19,793 bases of DNA from DASVWH01 sp036389715 (lineage in GTDB: Bacteria; Acidobacteriota; Blastocatellia; Pyrinomonadales; Pyrinomonadaceae), in the NCBI GenBank assembly GCA_036389715.1, contig DASVWH010000223.1:1-19793 (forward strand), written 5' to 3'. The notes beneath the pieces were generated by a model that did not search any database, had not been told where the DNA came from, and saw only the letters and a program-made list of their open reading frames with translations. Made by a program: the position numbers and the translations under genes. Positions 7,416 through 14,795 of this stretch are shown one piece after another; the stretch's first letter is position 1, and each line of letters begins with the position of its first letter.

Positions 7416-8453
7416 ATGCTGATTTCGGATTTCGATTACGAATTGCCGGACGAGTTGATCGCGCAGCGCCCGCTGGAGGAGCGCGATGCTGCGCGGATGC
7501 TGCTGCTCGAACGCGAGACGGGCGCATGGCGCGACACACGCTTTGCAGAGCTTCCATCTTATGTTCGCGCGGGCGATGTCGTCGTCATCAACAACACGCG
7601 CGTCTTTCCGGCGCGGCTCGTCGGCACGCGCGAGCCCTCCGGCGGCCGCGTCGAATTGTTCCTCGTCCGCGAGCTTGGGCCCTTCACCTGGGAGGCGCTG
7701 GCGCGGCCCGCGCGCAGGTTGCAGGAGGGCGCGCGCGTCTCCTTCGGCGATGGCAGGCTCCGCGGAGAGATCGTCGGCGTCCTCGCAGACGGACGCCGCG
7801 CCGTGCGTTTCGAGTGCGACGGCCCGCTCGCAGAGGTCATCGAAGAGCTGGGCCAGACGCCGCTCCCGCCGTATATCAAGCGGGACGAAAGCGGCGCAGA
7901 CGAAGATCGAGAACGTTATCAAACCGTCTTTGCACAGAGACGCGGGGCGATTGCCGCGCCGACCGCCGGGCTGCATTTCACGCCCCGCGTAATGCAGGAG
8001 CTCGGCGCACGCGGCGCGCGCATAGTGGAGCTTACGCTGCACGTCGGCTACGGCACGTTCGAGCCGGTGCGCGTCGCCGACCTGGCCCGGCACAGGGTCG
8101 CGCCCGAGCACTACGAGATCAGCGAAGAAGCGGCCGGGGCCATCAACGAAGCGCGCTCAAGCGGCGGGCGCATTCTGACTATTGGCACAACGACTACACG
8201 CGCTTTAGAATCTGCTGTGAGCGAGGGGGGAGGTGTCCTGGCGGGCGCCGGGACGGCGCAACTGACGATCACGCCCGGCTATAGGTTCAGGGTCGTTGAC
8301 GCGCTGCTGACGAACTTTCACCTGCCGCGATCTTCGCTGCTGGTCCTGGTGGCGGCATTCGCCGGGCGCGAGGTTACGCTCGCGGCTTACCGCCACGCGG
8401 TTCGGGCGCGATATCGTTTTTACAGTTACGGCGACTGCATGTTAATAATCTAG
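7416..8453 (+). CDS. queA: S-adenosylmethionine:tRNA ribosyltransferase-isomerase QueA
   Basis: A 345-residue QueA, which transfers and isomerises the ribosyl moiety of SAM onto 7-aminomethyl-7-deazaguanine in tRNA to give epoxyqueuosine. The start MLISDFDYELPDELIAQRPL is the classic family N-terminus and fixes the ATG at 7416; a longer in-frame extension upstream has no family similarity. Other landmarks are VVINNTRVFPARL, AIAAPTAGLHFT, LHVGYGTFEPVR, LLTNFHLPRSSLLVLVAAFAG and the terminal YRFYSYGDCMLI. Length is typical. A 190-base leader precedes it, without a convincing promoter or Shine-Dalgarno; a 6-bp GC stem at 7283-7301 is the only structure seen there. No other queuosine gene is in the window. 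Confidence 0.96.
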   Translation: MLISDFDYELPDELIAQRPLEERDAARMLLLERETGAWRDTRFAELPSYVRAGDVVVINNTRVFPARLVGTREPSGGRVELFLVRELGPFTWEALARPARRLQEGARVSFGDGRLRGEIVGVLADGRRAVRFECDGPLAEVIEELGQTPLPPYIKRDESGADEDRERYQTVFAQRRGAIAAPTAGLHFTPRVMQELGARGARIVELTLHVGYGTFEPVRVADLARHRVAPEHYEISEEAAGAINEARSSGGRILTIGTTTTRALESAVSEGGGVLAGAGTAQLTITPGYRFRVVDALLTNFHLPRSSLLVLVAAFAGREVTLAAYRHAVRARYRFYSYGDCMLII

Positions 8454-8498
8454 TGAACGGCCGGTAATAAGCGGTCAAGAAAGGCCCCCGCTTACTTA

Positions 8499-8554
8499 TT
8501 ACGATTGACGATTTACGATTTACCATTGGCCAATTACGATTGACGATTAACCAA
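8499..8554 (+). repeat. Degenerate 7-bp tandem repeat (consensus TTACGAT), eight units
   Basis: Eight consecutive heptamers in strict 7-base register: TTACGAT, TGACGAT, TTACGAT, TTACCAT, TGGCCAA, TTACGAT, TGACGAT, TAACCAA. A ninth, more diverged TTACTTA precedes them at 8492-8498. A perfect palindrome ATTGGCCAAT (8525-8534) sits in the middle. The array is much more AT-rich than its surroundings and ends five bases before the start codon of the acetyltransferase gene, so it forms that gene's leader. Heptanucleotide arrays of this kind are known from cyanobacteria; their role is unclear. Confidence 0.85.
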
Positions 8555-8559
8555 TCTTT

Positions 8560-9117
8560 ATGGCTGTTCTGAAGAAGATACGTTCGCGTTGGTGGTCGCA
8601 GGCGGATGAGGCCGCCCGCGAGGCCGCAGAGCCGGAGAGCGCGGCGGCCTCCCTGCTGGCCGAGATACGCTACGACGTGCGGCCCCTGACCGTCGCCCAG
8701 CTGGATGAATGCTGGCGGCTGGACCAGCGCTGCTTCGTTGACGGCGAAGCCTACAGCCGCGACACGTTCGAGTACCTGCTGACCGCGCCGGAATCCGTCT
8801 CCTACCGGGCGGTAACGCAGGGCGGCGCGATGGTCGGCTTCATCGTCGGCCTGGTCGAGCCGGACCACACGGGCCACATCACGACCGTCGGCGTCGCACC
8901 CGAACACAGGCGGCGCGGAATCGCACAGCGGATGCTGCAAAAAGTCGAAGACGGCTTTCAACGCCGCCAGGTCCGCGTCATTCGTCTCGAAGTCCGCTCG
9001 GTCAACGCTGGCGCGCAGCAGCTCTACCGCAATCTCGGCTACGTCGTCACGCAGCGCCTCCCGCGCTACTACTCAAACGGCGGAGACGGCTTCCTGATGA
9101 TTAAATCGCTGGATTAA
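8560..9117 (+). CDS. GNAT-family N-acetyltransferase, RimI-like
   Basis: A 185-residue GNAT protein. The acetyl-CoA pyrophosphate-binding motif is VAPEHRRRGIAQRML (112-126). The following helix/strand LEVRSVNAGAQQLYRNLGY (143-161) is typical of RimI, the ribosomal protein S18 alanine N-acetyltransferase. An N-terminal extension of about 35 residues, basic then Ala/Glu-rich, precedes the GNAT fold and is not usual for RimI, so the substrate may differ. The ATG follows the heptamer repeat array with no Shine-Dalgarno. The gene is 106 bases after queA. It ends 9 bases before the 60-bp palindrome and converges with mglA. Confidence 0.85.
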   Translation: MAVLKKIRSRWWSQADEAAREAAEPESAAASLLAEIRYDVRPLTVAQLDECWRLDQRCFVDGEAYSRDTFEYLLTAPESVSYRAVTQGGAMVGFIVGLVEPDHTGHITTVGVAPEHRRRGIAQRMLQKVEDGFQRRQVRVIRLEVRSVNAGAQQLYRNLGYVVTQRLPRYYSNGGDGFLMIKSLD

Positions 9118-9126
9118 GAACGCAGG

Positions 9127-9186
9127 AGTTCAACAAGCGGAAGGGTTCAAGGTCAATTGACCTTGAACCCTTCCGCTTGTTGAACT
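9127..9186. repeat. Perfect 60-bp palindrome between convergent genes
   Basis: Arm 9127-9156 (begins AGTTCAACAAGCGGAAGG) is the exact reverse complement of 9157-9186, 30 of 30 bases with no spacer; the centre is TCAATTGA. Symmetry ends at 9126/9187 (G opposite A). It lies 9 bases after the acetyltransferase stop and 13 bases after the mglA stop, so mRNAs from both sides would carry the same long hairpin at their 3' ends. No T-run follows on either strand, so it is not a textbook intrinsic terminator, although a bidirectional terminator or 3'-end stabiliser is the simplest role. Other options are a palindromic mobile remnant or a binding site. Confidence 0.97.
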
Positions 9187-9199
9187 ATTGGCCTCTCGT

Positions 9200-9784
9200 T
9201 TAGCTCTTGCGCAGCTCCGTCAGGACCTGCTTGGCGACGGCCTTGAGGGTGTCGAAAACTCCGATGCCGGTGGAGGCGACGGCTTCGACGACGGGCTCCC
9301 CCTTGCGTTGCAGCTCGGAGGCGAGGTCTGCGACCGGGATGATGTTGGGCAGGTCGCGCTTGTTGAGTTGCAGGACGTAGGGGATGTTATTGAGGTCGTA
9401 GCCCTGCGATTGCAGGTTCTCGTCCAGGTTGTAGAGCGATTCGATGTTGGCGTCCATCCGCTCCTCCTGCGAGTCGGCGACGAAGACGACGCCGTCCACT
9501 CCCTTCAAAATCAGCTTGCGCGAAGCATCGTAGAAGACCTGGCCGGGCACTGTGTAGAGGTGAAAGCGGGTCTTGAAGCCGCGCACGGTCCCCAGTTCCA
9601 GTGGCATGAAGTCGAAGAAGAGCGTCCGGTCGGTCTCGGTCGCCAGGCTGATGAGCTTGCCCTTGGACTGCGGGGCCGTGGAATCGAAGATGTACTGCAA
9701 GTTGGTCGTCTTGCCGCAGAGGCCCGGCCCGTAGTAAACGATCTTGCAATTGATCTCGCGCGAAGCGTAGTTAATGAACGTCAT
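9200..9784 (-). CDS. mglA: MglA-family Ras-like polarity GTPase
   Basis: A 194-residue small GTPase very close to Myxococcus MglA, which marks the leading cell pole and controls motility, and in non-motile relatives acts in polarity. Motifs: P-loop GPGLCGKTT (19-27), switch-region TETDRTLFFDFMPL, G3 variant TVPGQ (78-82) with Thr where most Ras proteins have Asp (a hallmark of MglA), and G4 NKRD (141-144). The N-terminus MTFINYASREINCKIVYYG matches the family, fixing the start. It follows mglB after 65 bases that include a 5-bp hairpin (9825-9838) and no clear Shine-Dalgarno, so translation may be lower than for mglB. Confidence 0.95.
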   Translation of the reverse strand: MTFINYASREINCKIVYYGPGLCGKTTNLQYIFDSTAPQSKGKLISLATETDRTLFFDFMPLELGTVRGFKTRFHLYTVPGQVFYDASRKLILKGVDGVVFVADSQEERMDANIESLYNLDENLQSQGYDLNNIPYVLQLNKRDLPNIIPVADLASELQRKGEPVVEAVASTGIGVFDTLKAVAKQVLTELRKS

Positions 9785-9849
9785 ATTTTTACTGACGGGT
9801 GGCCGTGAGCAGGGCTCCTGCCTCCCGGCTGCCGCCGGTCGCCTGCGAG

Positions 9850-10326
9850 CTAACTGAACAGGCTGTCTATATCTTCATCCGTGATTTCGGCAAAGGCTTC
9901 ATTCGCATCCTTTTTGCTCGACTGGCGCATCACCTCTTCAAAGATTGTGACCAGGTCGCCGGCCGCCTGCTTGACGCGCAGCTTGATGAGCCCGAGGCTC
10001 GAATGCTCGTCAAAGACGACGACGAGCAGCATCCGCCCGATCACGCAGATGTGGATGCTCTCGCGCTCGCCTTCGTGCGAGAGGGTCGGAAACTCTTTTT
10101 CGCCAATGAGTTGCGCCATCCCGCTGGTAGCCGCGACGTTTCCGGCCGCCAGCGACGCCAGGCTCGTCGTGTCCAGATTGCTGACATCGCCGTGAACGGC
10201 AATCTGTTGGCCGTCTTTGTCCACCAAAAAAGCCACGCGAGCCGAGGAGTCCAGCCGCAGCTTGGCCAGTACAGCCTTAATCTGGTAGTACTGCTGCTCA
10301 CGCATTACGATGGGAGTGTCTGCCAT
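9850..10326 (-). CDS. mglB: MglB-family Roadblock/LC7 protein (GAP for MglA)
   Basis: A 158-residue Roadblock/LC7-domain protein (domain about 10-130). In Myxococcus MglB is the GTPase-activating protein for MglA and sits at the lagging pole. Family features are VAFLVDKDGQQIAVHGDVSNLDTTSLASL in two strands and a helix, with IHICVIGRMLLVVVFDEHSSLGLIKLRVKQA in the second half (each named here by landmark: DKDGQQIA, SLASLAAGN and FDEHSSLGLIKLRVK). A charged tail EITDEDIDSLFS ends the protein. The ATG at 10326 is preferred over the adjacent TTG, with AAGAGAG about 9 bases upstream. It precedes mglA in the same operon order as in Myxococcus. Confidence 0.93.
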   Translation of the reverse strand: MADTPIVMREQQYYQIKAVLAKLRLDSSARVAFLVDKDGQQIAVHGDVSNLDTTSLASLAAGNVAATSGMAQLIGEKEFPTLSHEGERESIHICVIGRMLLVVVFDEHSSLGLIKLRVKQAAGDLVTIFEEVMRQSSKKDANEAFAEITDEDIDSLFS

Positions 10327-10696
10327 CAATACAGCTCTCTTTTAGGGTGGAAGCAGGCGAGGCGGGAGGCGGCGCAGCTGCTGGGGTCTTAAATTAAGCC
10401 TAAACTTAAGAGTCAGAACGGTTTTCGCGCGCCCGCACATTCGCGCGAGAGGCCACCGGCGGTGATGAGGGGCATCGCTGCCTCAACCTCTCTCTTCACT
10501 CTAACACGGCGGATTTAATGACTTCAAGTGTTTTTCTTTGTTGGCAACTGGCAGATGATGATTTACCGGACGCCCCTTTTGCGCCTGCAAATACTGCGTC
10601 CGCGTTGATTTAGGGGGCGAGCTATGTTAAGCTGCGCCTAGTTTAGCCGCGGCTCTACTCGTGTTTGAGCGGCGCTTTGGAAACTAGGTACTTCGC
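10327..10696. other. Long divergent intergenic region between mglB and the TPR gene
   Basis: 370 bases without a gene, serving as the promoter region for both divergent units. It contains an AT island with outer CTTAA/TTAAG symmetry at 10388-10410 that may include the mglB -10 region, two TTCGCGCG copies near 10423 and 10440, and a second AT-rich stretch around 10511-10570. Candidate promoter hexamers on both strands are weak or badly spaced, so none is called. No RNA gene or small ORF with support was seen. Confidence 0.5.
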
Positions 10697-11650
10697 ATGA
10701 GCGATCCTATCGTCAAGGGCGCGAAACGGTCTCCCTCCCGCCCCACCTCGCGGCAAAATTCCCCGGCGTCTTCGGCGAAGAACCGTGCGGTGGCAGGCAA
10801 GTCCACGCCTCCGAAACCGCTGGTCAAGCGTTCGGCGTCCGACAAAGCTCCTGCGCGTAAAGCCACTAAATCGAACACTAAGGCGGGCCAGACGGCCGCC
10901 TCCAAGTCAAATTCCGCGAGGCCCAAAGCGACCAAGAGCGCCCCGCCGCAGAAGCCCGTCGCCAGGAAAACGGCCGCCAAACCTGCGGCCGCTCAGCCCG
11001 CCAAGGCCAAAACGACGGCCCGTCCGCCCGCGCCGGTCAAATCTTCCGCCCAAAAGGCCCCGGCCGCCGCCGCGAAGTCTCGGCCCGCCCAGCCGAAGCC
11101 AGCCAGGCCCCTCGGCGCTGCCCGGCCGCCGACAACGCCGCCGCCCCCGCGCCAACCGACGCAGGACGAGGCTGCGGCGCTGCGTGCCTTTGAGCGCGCG
11201 CACAAGGAGTTTGCGCGCGGCCATTTCGCGGAGGCCCGGGCGCAGTTTCGCGTCTTGATCGAAAAGCACGGCGGCGTCTCGGAAGTGACGGCGCGCGCAC
11301 GCACTTATCTGGCCATCGCGGAAGCACGGCTGCGGACGGAAAGCTCGCTGCCGAGGGACGCCGATTCGCTCTACGACCGCGGGGTGATTGAGCTTAATCG
11401 CGGAGAATATGTGGCGGCGCAGGAGATGTTCGAGCGCGCGCTCAAGCGTGAGCCGCAGGCGGCGCATATTCATTACGGTCTGGCGGCCACCCGCTCGCGC
11501 CTCGGGGCGATAGACGTGGCGCTCGAATCGCTCAAGCGTGCTCTGGACCTTCAACCCAACCTACGCCTGCGCGCGCAGTCAGACCTGGACCTCATCGCCC
11601 TGCGCACCGATCCGGAATTTGAACGCCTGGTCTTTGCCTCCCGTTTTTGA
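10697..11650 (+). CDS. TPR protein with long Lys/Ala/Pro-rich basic N-terminal tail
   Basis: A 317-residue protein in two parts. Residues 1-155 are low-complexity Lys, Ala, Pro, Ser and Arg, like the tail of histone H1 or the KAP-rich tails of bacterial DNA-binding proteins, and are probably disordered and strongly basic. Residues 157-290 form about three to four TPR units: FERAHKEFARGHFAEARAQF, LYDRGVIELNRGEYVAAQEM and HYGLAATRSRLGAIDVALES are clear paired helices, ending LDLQPN. A short tail with LRTDPEFERLV is common in acidobacterial-type TPR proteins. No signal peptide, so it is likely cytoplasmic. The tail may bind nucleic acid or another anion while the TPRs bind protein. It is divergent from mglBA; a functional tie is not shown. 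The function is unknown. Confidence 0.8.
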   Translation: MSDPIVKGAKRSPSRPTSRQNSPASSAKNRAVAGKSTPPKPLVKRSASDKAPARKATKSNTKAGQTAASKSNSARPKATKSAPPQKPVARKTAAKPAAAQPAKAKTTARPPAPVKSSAQKAPAAAAKSRPAQPKPARPLGAARPPTTPPPPRQPTQDEAAALRAFERAHKEFARGHFAEARAQFRVLIEKHGGVSEVTARARTYLAIAEARLRTESSLPRDADSLYDRGVIELNRGEYVAAQEMFERALKREPQAAHIHYGLAATRSRLGAIDVALESLKRALDLQPNLRLRAQSDLDLIALRTDPEFERLVFASRF

Positions 11651-11705
11651 CCTCACCGGGCGGCCCCGGATTCTCTGACGCCAACCCTTTACTCCATCAA
11701 ACAGC

Positions 11706-11734
11706 TTTAAAAGCCTCTATCTTTCGGATATGAT
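11706..11734 (+). promoter_or_regulatory. Putative sigma-70-like promoter of yvcK-glmU
   Basis: TTTAAA (11706-11711) and TATGAT (11729-11734) are exactly 17 bases apart, matching four and five of six consensus positions. Transcription would begin near 11741, giving a leader of about 45 bases that ends in the strong Shine-Dalgarno GAGGGG before yvcK. Confidence 0.45.
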
Positions 11735-11786
11735 TTAACTTCGGGCGTATAGCCCGCGCCGCCCGCGCCGAGAGGGGACAGTAAAT

Positions 11787-12824
11787 TTGTCAGCTACGGA
11801 AACGACTCACGGTCTGAAGCTCGTCGCCATCGGCGGCGGGACGGGGCTTTCGACGCTGCTGGCCGGGCTCAAGCTGCTGGTCGGCGCAGATAGCGATGAG
11901 GGCGCATGGCTCGAATCGCTCTCGGCAATCGTCACGGTCTCGGACGACGGGGGCAGCTCCGGGCGCTTGCGCGAAGAGTTGCAGATGCTGCCGCCGGGCG
12001 ACATACGCAACTGCATGGTCGCGCTTTCCGAAGATTCGACGCTGCTCTCGCGTCTCTTCCAGTATCGCTTTCGCGGCTCGGGGGGCTTGGGCGGCCACAG
12101 CTTCGGCAATCTCTTTCTGGCGGCGCTGACGGAGGTGACGGGCGATTTCGTCGAAGCCGTCCGCCTCTCTTCGGAAGTCCTGGCGAGCAAGGGGCGCATC
12201 TTCCCGGCGACCATCAACGATGTCCGCCTCGTCGCCGAACTCGAAGACGGCACGGAGGTCCGCGGCGAGACGCAGATTACGGCTTCGCTGGCGCCGATTC
12301 GCCGCCTGCGTCTTGAGCCGGAGCATTGCCTGCCGCTGCCGGAAGCCCTCGCCGCCATCCGCGCGGCCGACGCCATCACGGTCGGCCCCGGCTCTCTCTA
12401 CACCAGCATCCTTCCCAACCTCCTGGTCGCGCGCGTGGCCAACGCCATCGGGCAGACGCGGGCCACCAAAATCTTCATCTGCAACCTGATGACGCAGCCC
12501 GGCGAGACCGACGGCTACACTGCGCGCCAGCACCTGGAGACGGTCAAGAGGTACGCGCCCGAAATCGCTTTCGATTACGTCATCGTCAATAATCGTCCGG
12601 TCAGCCCGGAGCAGGCGGCGCTCTACGCGGCCGACGGCGCGGAGCAGATCGGGATGCGCGACCACATGCTCGAAAAGAGTTTCGGCGGCGAGACCGAGAT
12701 TATTCGCGCAGACCTTCTGGACGAAGGCGAGAAAGTCCGGCACAATCCAGATAAGCTGGCACGCGTCGTCGTGGCCTGCTGCGAGCAGGCGCGCGCACAC
12801 CCGCCCATCGCTCTACAGCTCTGA
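11787..12824 (+). CDS. yvcK: YvcK/GlmR-family regulator (gluconeogenesis factor, UDP-GlcNAc sensor)
   Basis: A 345-residue YvcK (GlmR) protein of the CofD-like fold. Landmarks are AIGGGTGLSTLLAGLK (nucleotide-sugar loop), VTVSDDGGSSGRLR, PPGDIRNCMVALS, GGHSFGNLFLAALTE, TVGPGSLYTSILPNLLV and CNLMTQPGETDGYTA. In Bacillus subtilis the protein binds UDP-GlcNAc and, when this is scarce, stimulates GlmS; loss causes growth and cell-wall defects on gluconeogenic carbon. The start is a TTG at 11787 with GAGGGG 9 bases upstream; no ATG is available before the conserved core. It lies 7 bases before glmU and near glmS, which fits the regulatory role. The partner yvcJ/rapZ is not in the window. Confidence 0.95.
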   Translation: MSATETTHGLKLVAIGGGTGLSTLLAGLKLLVGADSDEGAWLESLSAIVTVSDDGGSSGRLREELQMLPPGDIRNCMVALSEDSTLLSRLFQYRFRGSGGLGGHSFGNLFLAALTEVTGDFVEAVRLSSEVLASKGRIFPATINDVRLVAELEDGTEVRGETQITASLAPIRRLRLEPEHCLPLPEALAAIRAADAITVGPGSLYTSILPNLLVARVANAIGQTRATKIFICNLMTQPGETDGYTARQHLETVKRYAPEIAFDYVIVNNRPVSPEQAALYAADGAEQIGMRDHMLEKSFGGETEIIRADLLDEGEKVRHNPDKLARVVVACCEQARAHPPIALQL

Positions 12825-12831
12825 GAACATA

Positions 12832-14313
12832 ATGGAGAAACAAACGCAGTCCACCCCGCAGGAAACGCCAGGGCCCCTCGACGTGCTGATCCTCGCCGCC
12901 GGTCTCGGCACACGGATGCGCTCGCGCACCGCCAAGGTTCTGCATCAGCTCGGCGGGCGTCCACTGATCGCCCATGTCTGCCGCACGGCGGCCGCCCTGA
13001 CCAAGCGCCCCATCTTCATCATCGTCGGTCATCAGGCCGAGATGGTCGAGGCGGCCGTCCGCGAAGAGCTGGACGAGCACGGCGCGGCCTTTGTCACACA
13101 GGCGGAGCAGAGGGGGACGGGCGACGCCGTGATGGCCGCGCGGGCGGCGCTGGCCGGGGCGGGCTCGACGCTGCTGGTGCTCTCGGGCGACGTGCCGCTG
13201 GTGCGTGCCGAGACCCTCGGCGCGCTGGTCCAGCAGCACCGCACGCATCGCGGGCGCGGCGCTGGCTGCACGATGCTCACGGTCCGTCTCGAAGACCCGA
13301 CCGGGTACGGGCGCATCGTCCGCGACGCCGAAGGCCGCTTTGAAAAGATCGTCGAGCAAAAGGACGCTTCGCCCGAAGAGCGGCAGATTAAAGAGATTAA
13401 CGCGGGCATCTACTGTTTCGAGACGCGCACGCTCTTCCCGGCCCTCGAACGGGTCCAGCCCGCCAACGCGCAGGGCGAGTATTACCTGACGGACGTGCCT
13501 GCCATCCTGCGCGGCGCGGGCGAAGACGTGAGCATCTTTCAATACACGGATGCGCGCGAAGTCTCCGGCATCAACACGCGTGCCGAGCTGGCGGAATTCG
13601 AGCGCATCGTTCGCCAGCGCACGCTGCGCCGCCTGATGCTCGACAGCGGCGTCTCCTTCATAGACCCGGCGCACACCTACGTCAGCCCGGAAGCGCAGCT
13701 CGGGCGCGACTGCGTCATTCACCCCGACGTGCACATCGAAGGCAACACGGTTATCGGCGACGATTGCGAGATACGCTCCGGGACGCGGATCACGAATTCG
13801 CGCATCGGCGACGGCGTGACCATCAAGGACCACTGCGTGATTGTCGAGAGCGAGGTGATGAGCAATTGTTCGGTCGGACCCTTTGCCCACCTGCGTTTGA
13901 ACAGCCGCGTGGAAGAGGGCGCGGCCGTCGGCAACTTCGTCGAGATGAAAAAATCTCGGCTCGGCCAGAAGTCCAAGGCGATGCACCTGACTTACCTGGG
14001 CGACGCGACCATCGGCGAACGCACCAACATCGGCGCAGGGACCATCACCTGCAACTATGACGGCAAGAATAAGCACGAGACCGTCATCGAAGACGAGGTC
14101 AAGATCGGTTCCGACACGATGCTCGTCGCCCCCGTGCGCGTCGGCAGGGGCTCCGTGACCGCCGCCGGGTCGGTCGTGACCAAGGACGTGCCGCGCGATT
14201 CCCTGGTCGCGGGCGTTCCGGCCGTAGTCAAAAAACGGCTGGTTAAAGACGATAGTGATAATCCGGCAGGTGAAGCTGACAGCGGGGCAAATATTCCTAT
14301 CGAGGCCAAGTAG
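12832..14313 (+). CDS. glmU: Bifunctional GlmU (GlcN-1-P acetyltransferase / GlcNAc-1-P uridylyltransferase)
   Basis: A 493-residue enzyme making UDP-GlcNAc from glucosamine-1-phosphate. The N-terminal pyrophosphorylase domain has LAAGLGTRMRS (21-31) with the catalytic lysine in AKVLHQLGG, plus QRGTGDAV and LSGDVPLV. The C-terminal left-handed beta-helix shows hexapeptide repeats (about 270-470), and the acetyltransferase signature VGNFVEMKKSRLG and LTYLGDATIGERTNIGAGT then CNYDG are intact. About 15 extra residues precede the usual start, and a hydrophilic, acidic tail follows the helix. It is 7 bases after yvcK, so they are co-transcribed. The product feeds peptidoglycan and lipopolysaccharide synthesis in the cytoplasm. 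Confidence 0.97.
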   Translation: MEKQTQSTPQETPGPLDVLILAAGLGTRMRSRTAKVLHQLGGRPLIAHVCRTAAALTKRPIFIIVGHQAEMVEAAVREELDEHGAAFVTQAEQRGTGDAVMAARAALAGAGSTLLVLSGDVPLVRAETLGALVQQHRTHRGRGAGCTMLTVRLEDPTGYGRIVRDAEGRFEKIVEQKDASPEERQIKEINAGIYCFETRTLFPALERVQPANAQGEYYLTDVPAILRGAGEDVSIFQYTDAREVSGINTRAELAEFERIVRQRTLRRLMLDSGVSFIDPAHTYVSPEAQLGRDCVIHPDVHIEGNTVIGDDCEIRSGTRITNSRIGDGVTIKDHCVIVESEVMSNCSVGPFAHLRLNSRVEEGAAVGNFVEMKKSRLGQKSKAMHLTYLGDATIGERTNIGAGTITCNYDGKNKHETVIEDEVKIGSDTMLVAPVRVGRGSVTAAGSVVTKDVPRDSLVAGVPAVVKKRLVKDDSDNPAGEADSGANIPIEAK

Positions 14314-14370
14314 ACGCTCTCAGCCCCATAAATTAGTGAAGCAGATAAAGCAGCGGAAAGGCGGGAAGAG

Positions 14371-14607
14371 GTGAGAGAGAAGTTCACTGCTACTGTCTGG
14401 CAAGAGGGTGCGTGGTATGTGGCGCAGTGCAGGGAGTTTGAGATTGCCAGCCAGGGCAAAACCAAAGATGAGGCGTTAACCAATCTCAGTGAAGCTATCG
14501 AGGCCCATTTTGAGCCTCCGGTTGCAACTATTCTTCCAGAGGTAGTAACGATAGAGGCCGAGGTTGAACGAGATGTCGCTGAGACCTCTTCCTTACCGCG
14601 TAATTAA
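14371..14607 (+). CDS. hicB: HicB-family antitoxin
   Basis: A 78-residue HicB-like protein with the partial RNase H-like fold: FTATVWQEGAWYVAQCREF followed by SQGKTKDEALTNLSEAIEAHFE is the family pattern. It lacks a separate C-terminal DNA-binding domain, as in the short HicB subclass. HicB neutralises the mRNA interferase HicA. The start is GTG with AAAGG 9 bases upstream. It lies upstream of hicA and overlaps it by 35 bases, a translationally coupled pair, and 57 bases after glmU. The DNA is visibly less GC-rich than its neighbours, with A/T-ending codons common, consistent with acquisition by transfer. Its partner is frameshifted. Confidence 0.85.
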   Translation: MREKFTATVWQEGAWYVAQCREFEIASQGKTKDEALTNLSEAIEAHFEPPVATILPEVVTIEAEVERDVAETSSLPRN

Positions 14608-14795
14608 ACGCAAACTGGAAGCGGCTGGCTTTGAAGAAAGAACCCGGAAGAGGAAGTCATCGAAAGTTCGTGAAGTTCACCAGAGAGGGCGTTATCACAG
14701 CAGTTGTCCCGGAGCACCGAGAGGTGGCAGTCGGCACGCTCCGCAGCGTAGTCAAGCAGGCAGGGCTGAGTCCCGAAGAATTTGAGGCGTTGTAA
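14573..14795 (+). pseudogene. hicA: HicA-family toxin, disrupted by a +1 frameshift
   Basis: The ATG at 14573 begins MSLRPLPYRVIKRKLEAAGF, the HicA N-terminus (dsRBD-like mRNA interferase that cleaves translated mRNA). After GFEERTRK the family continuation GSHRKFVKFTREG, with the catalytic histidine, appears in the next frame and runs on through VVPEHREVAVGTLRSV to EEFEAL and a TAA at 14793-14795. Removing one base at about 14651 (AGAGG region) restores a 73-residue, normal-length HicA with exactly six residues between GF and GSH, as is typical. In the current frame translation instead enters Arg/Ser-rich nonsense to 14785, without the catalytic histidine. The toxin is therefore predicted inactive, unless this is a sequencing error. 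Confidence 0.82.

Noticed and set aside
11656..11669. Small CCGGG/CCCGG hairpin after the TPR gene
   Set aside because: A 5-bp stem and no T-run; not a convincing terminator.
12700..14076. A 458-codon open frame on the minus strand opposite glmU
   Set aside because: Shadow of the GC-rich glmU/yvcK coding sequence; composition is Arg/Ala/Asp-rich with no recognisable domain, and GlmU on the plus strand is unambiguous.
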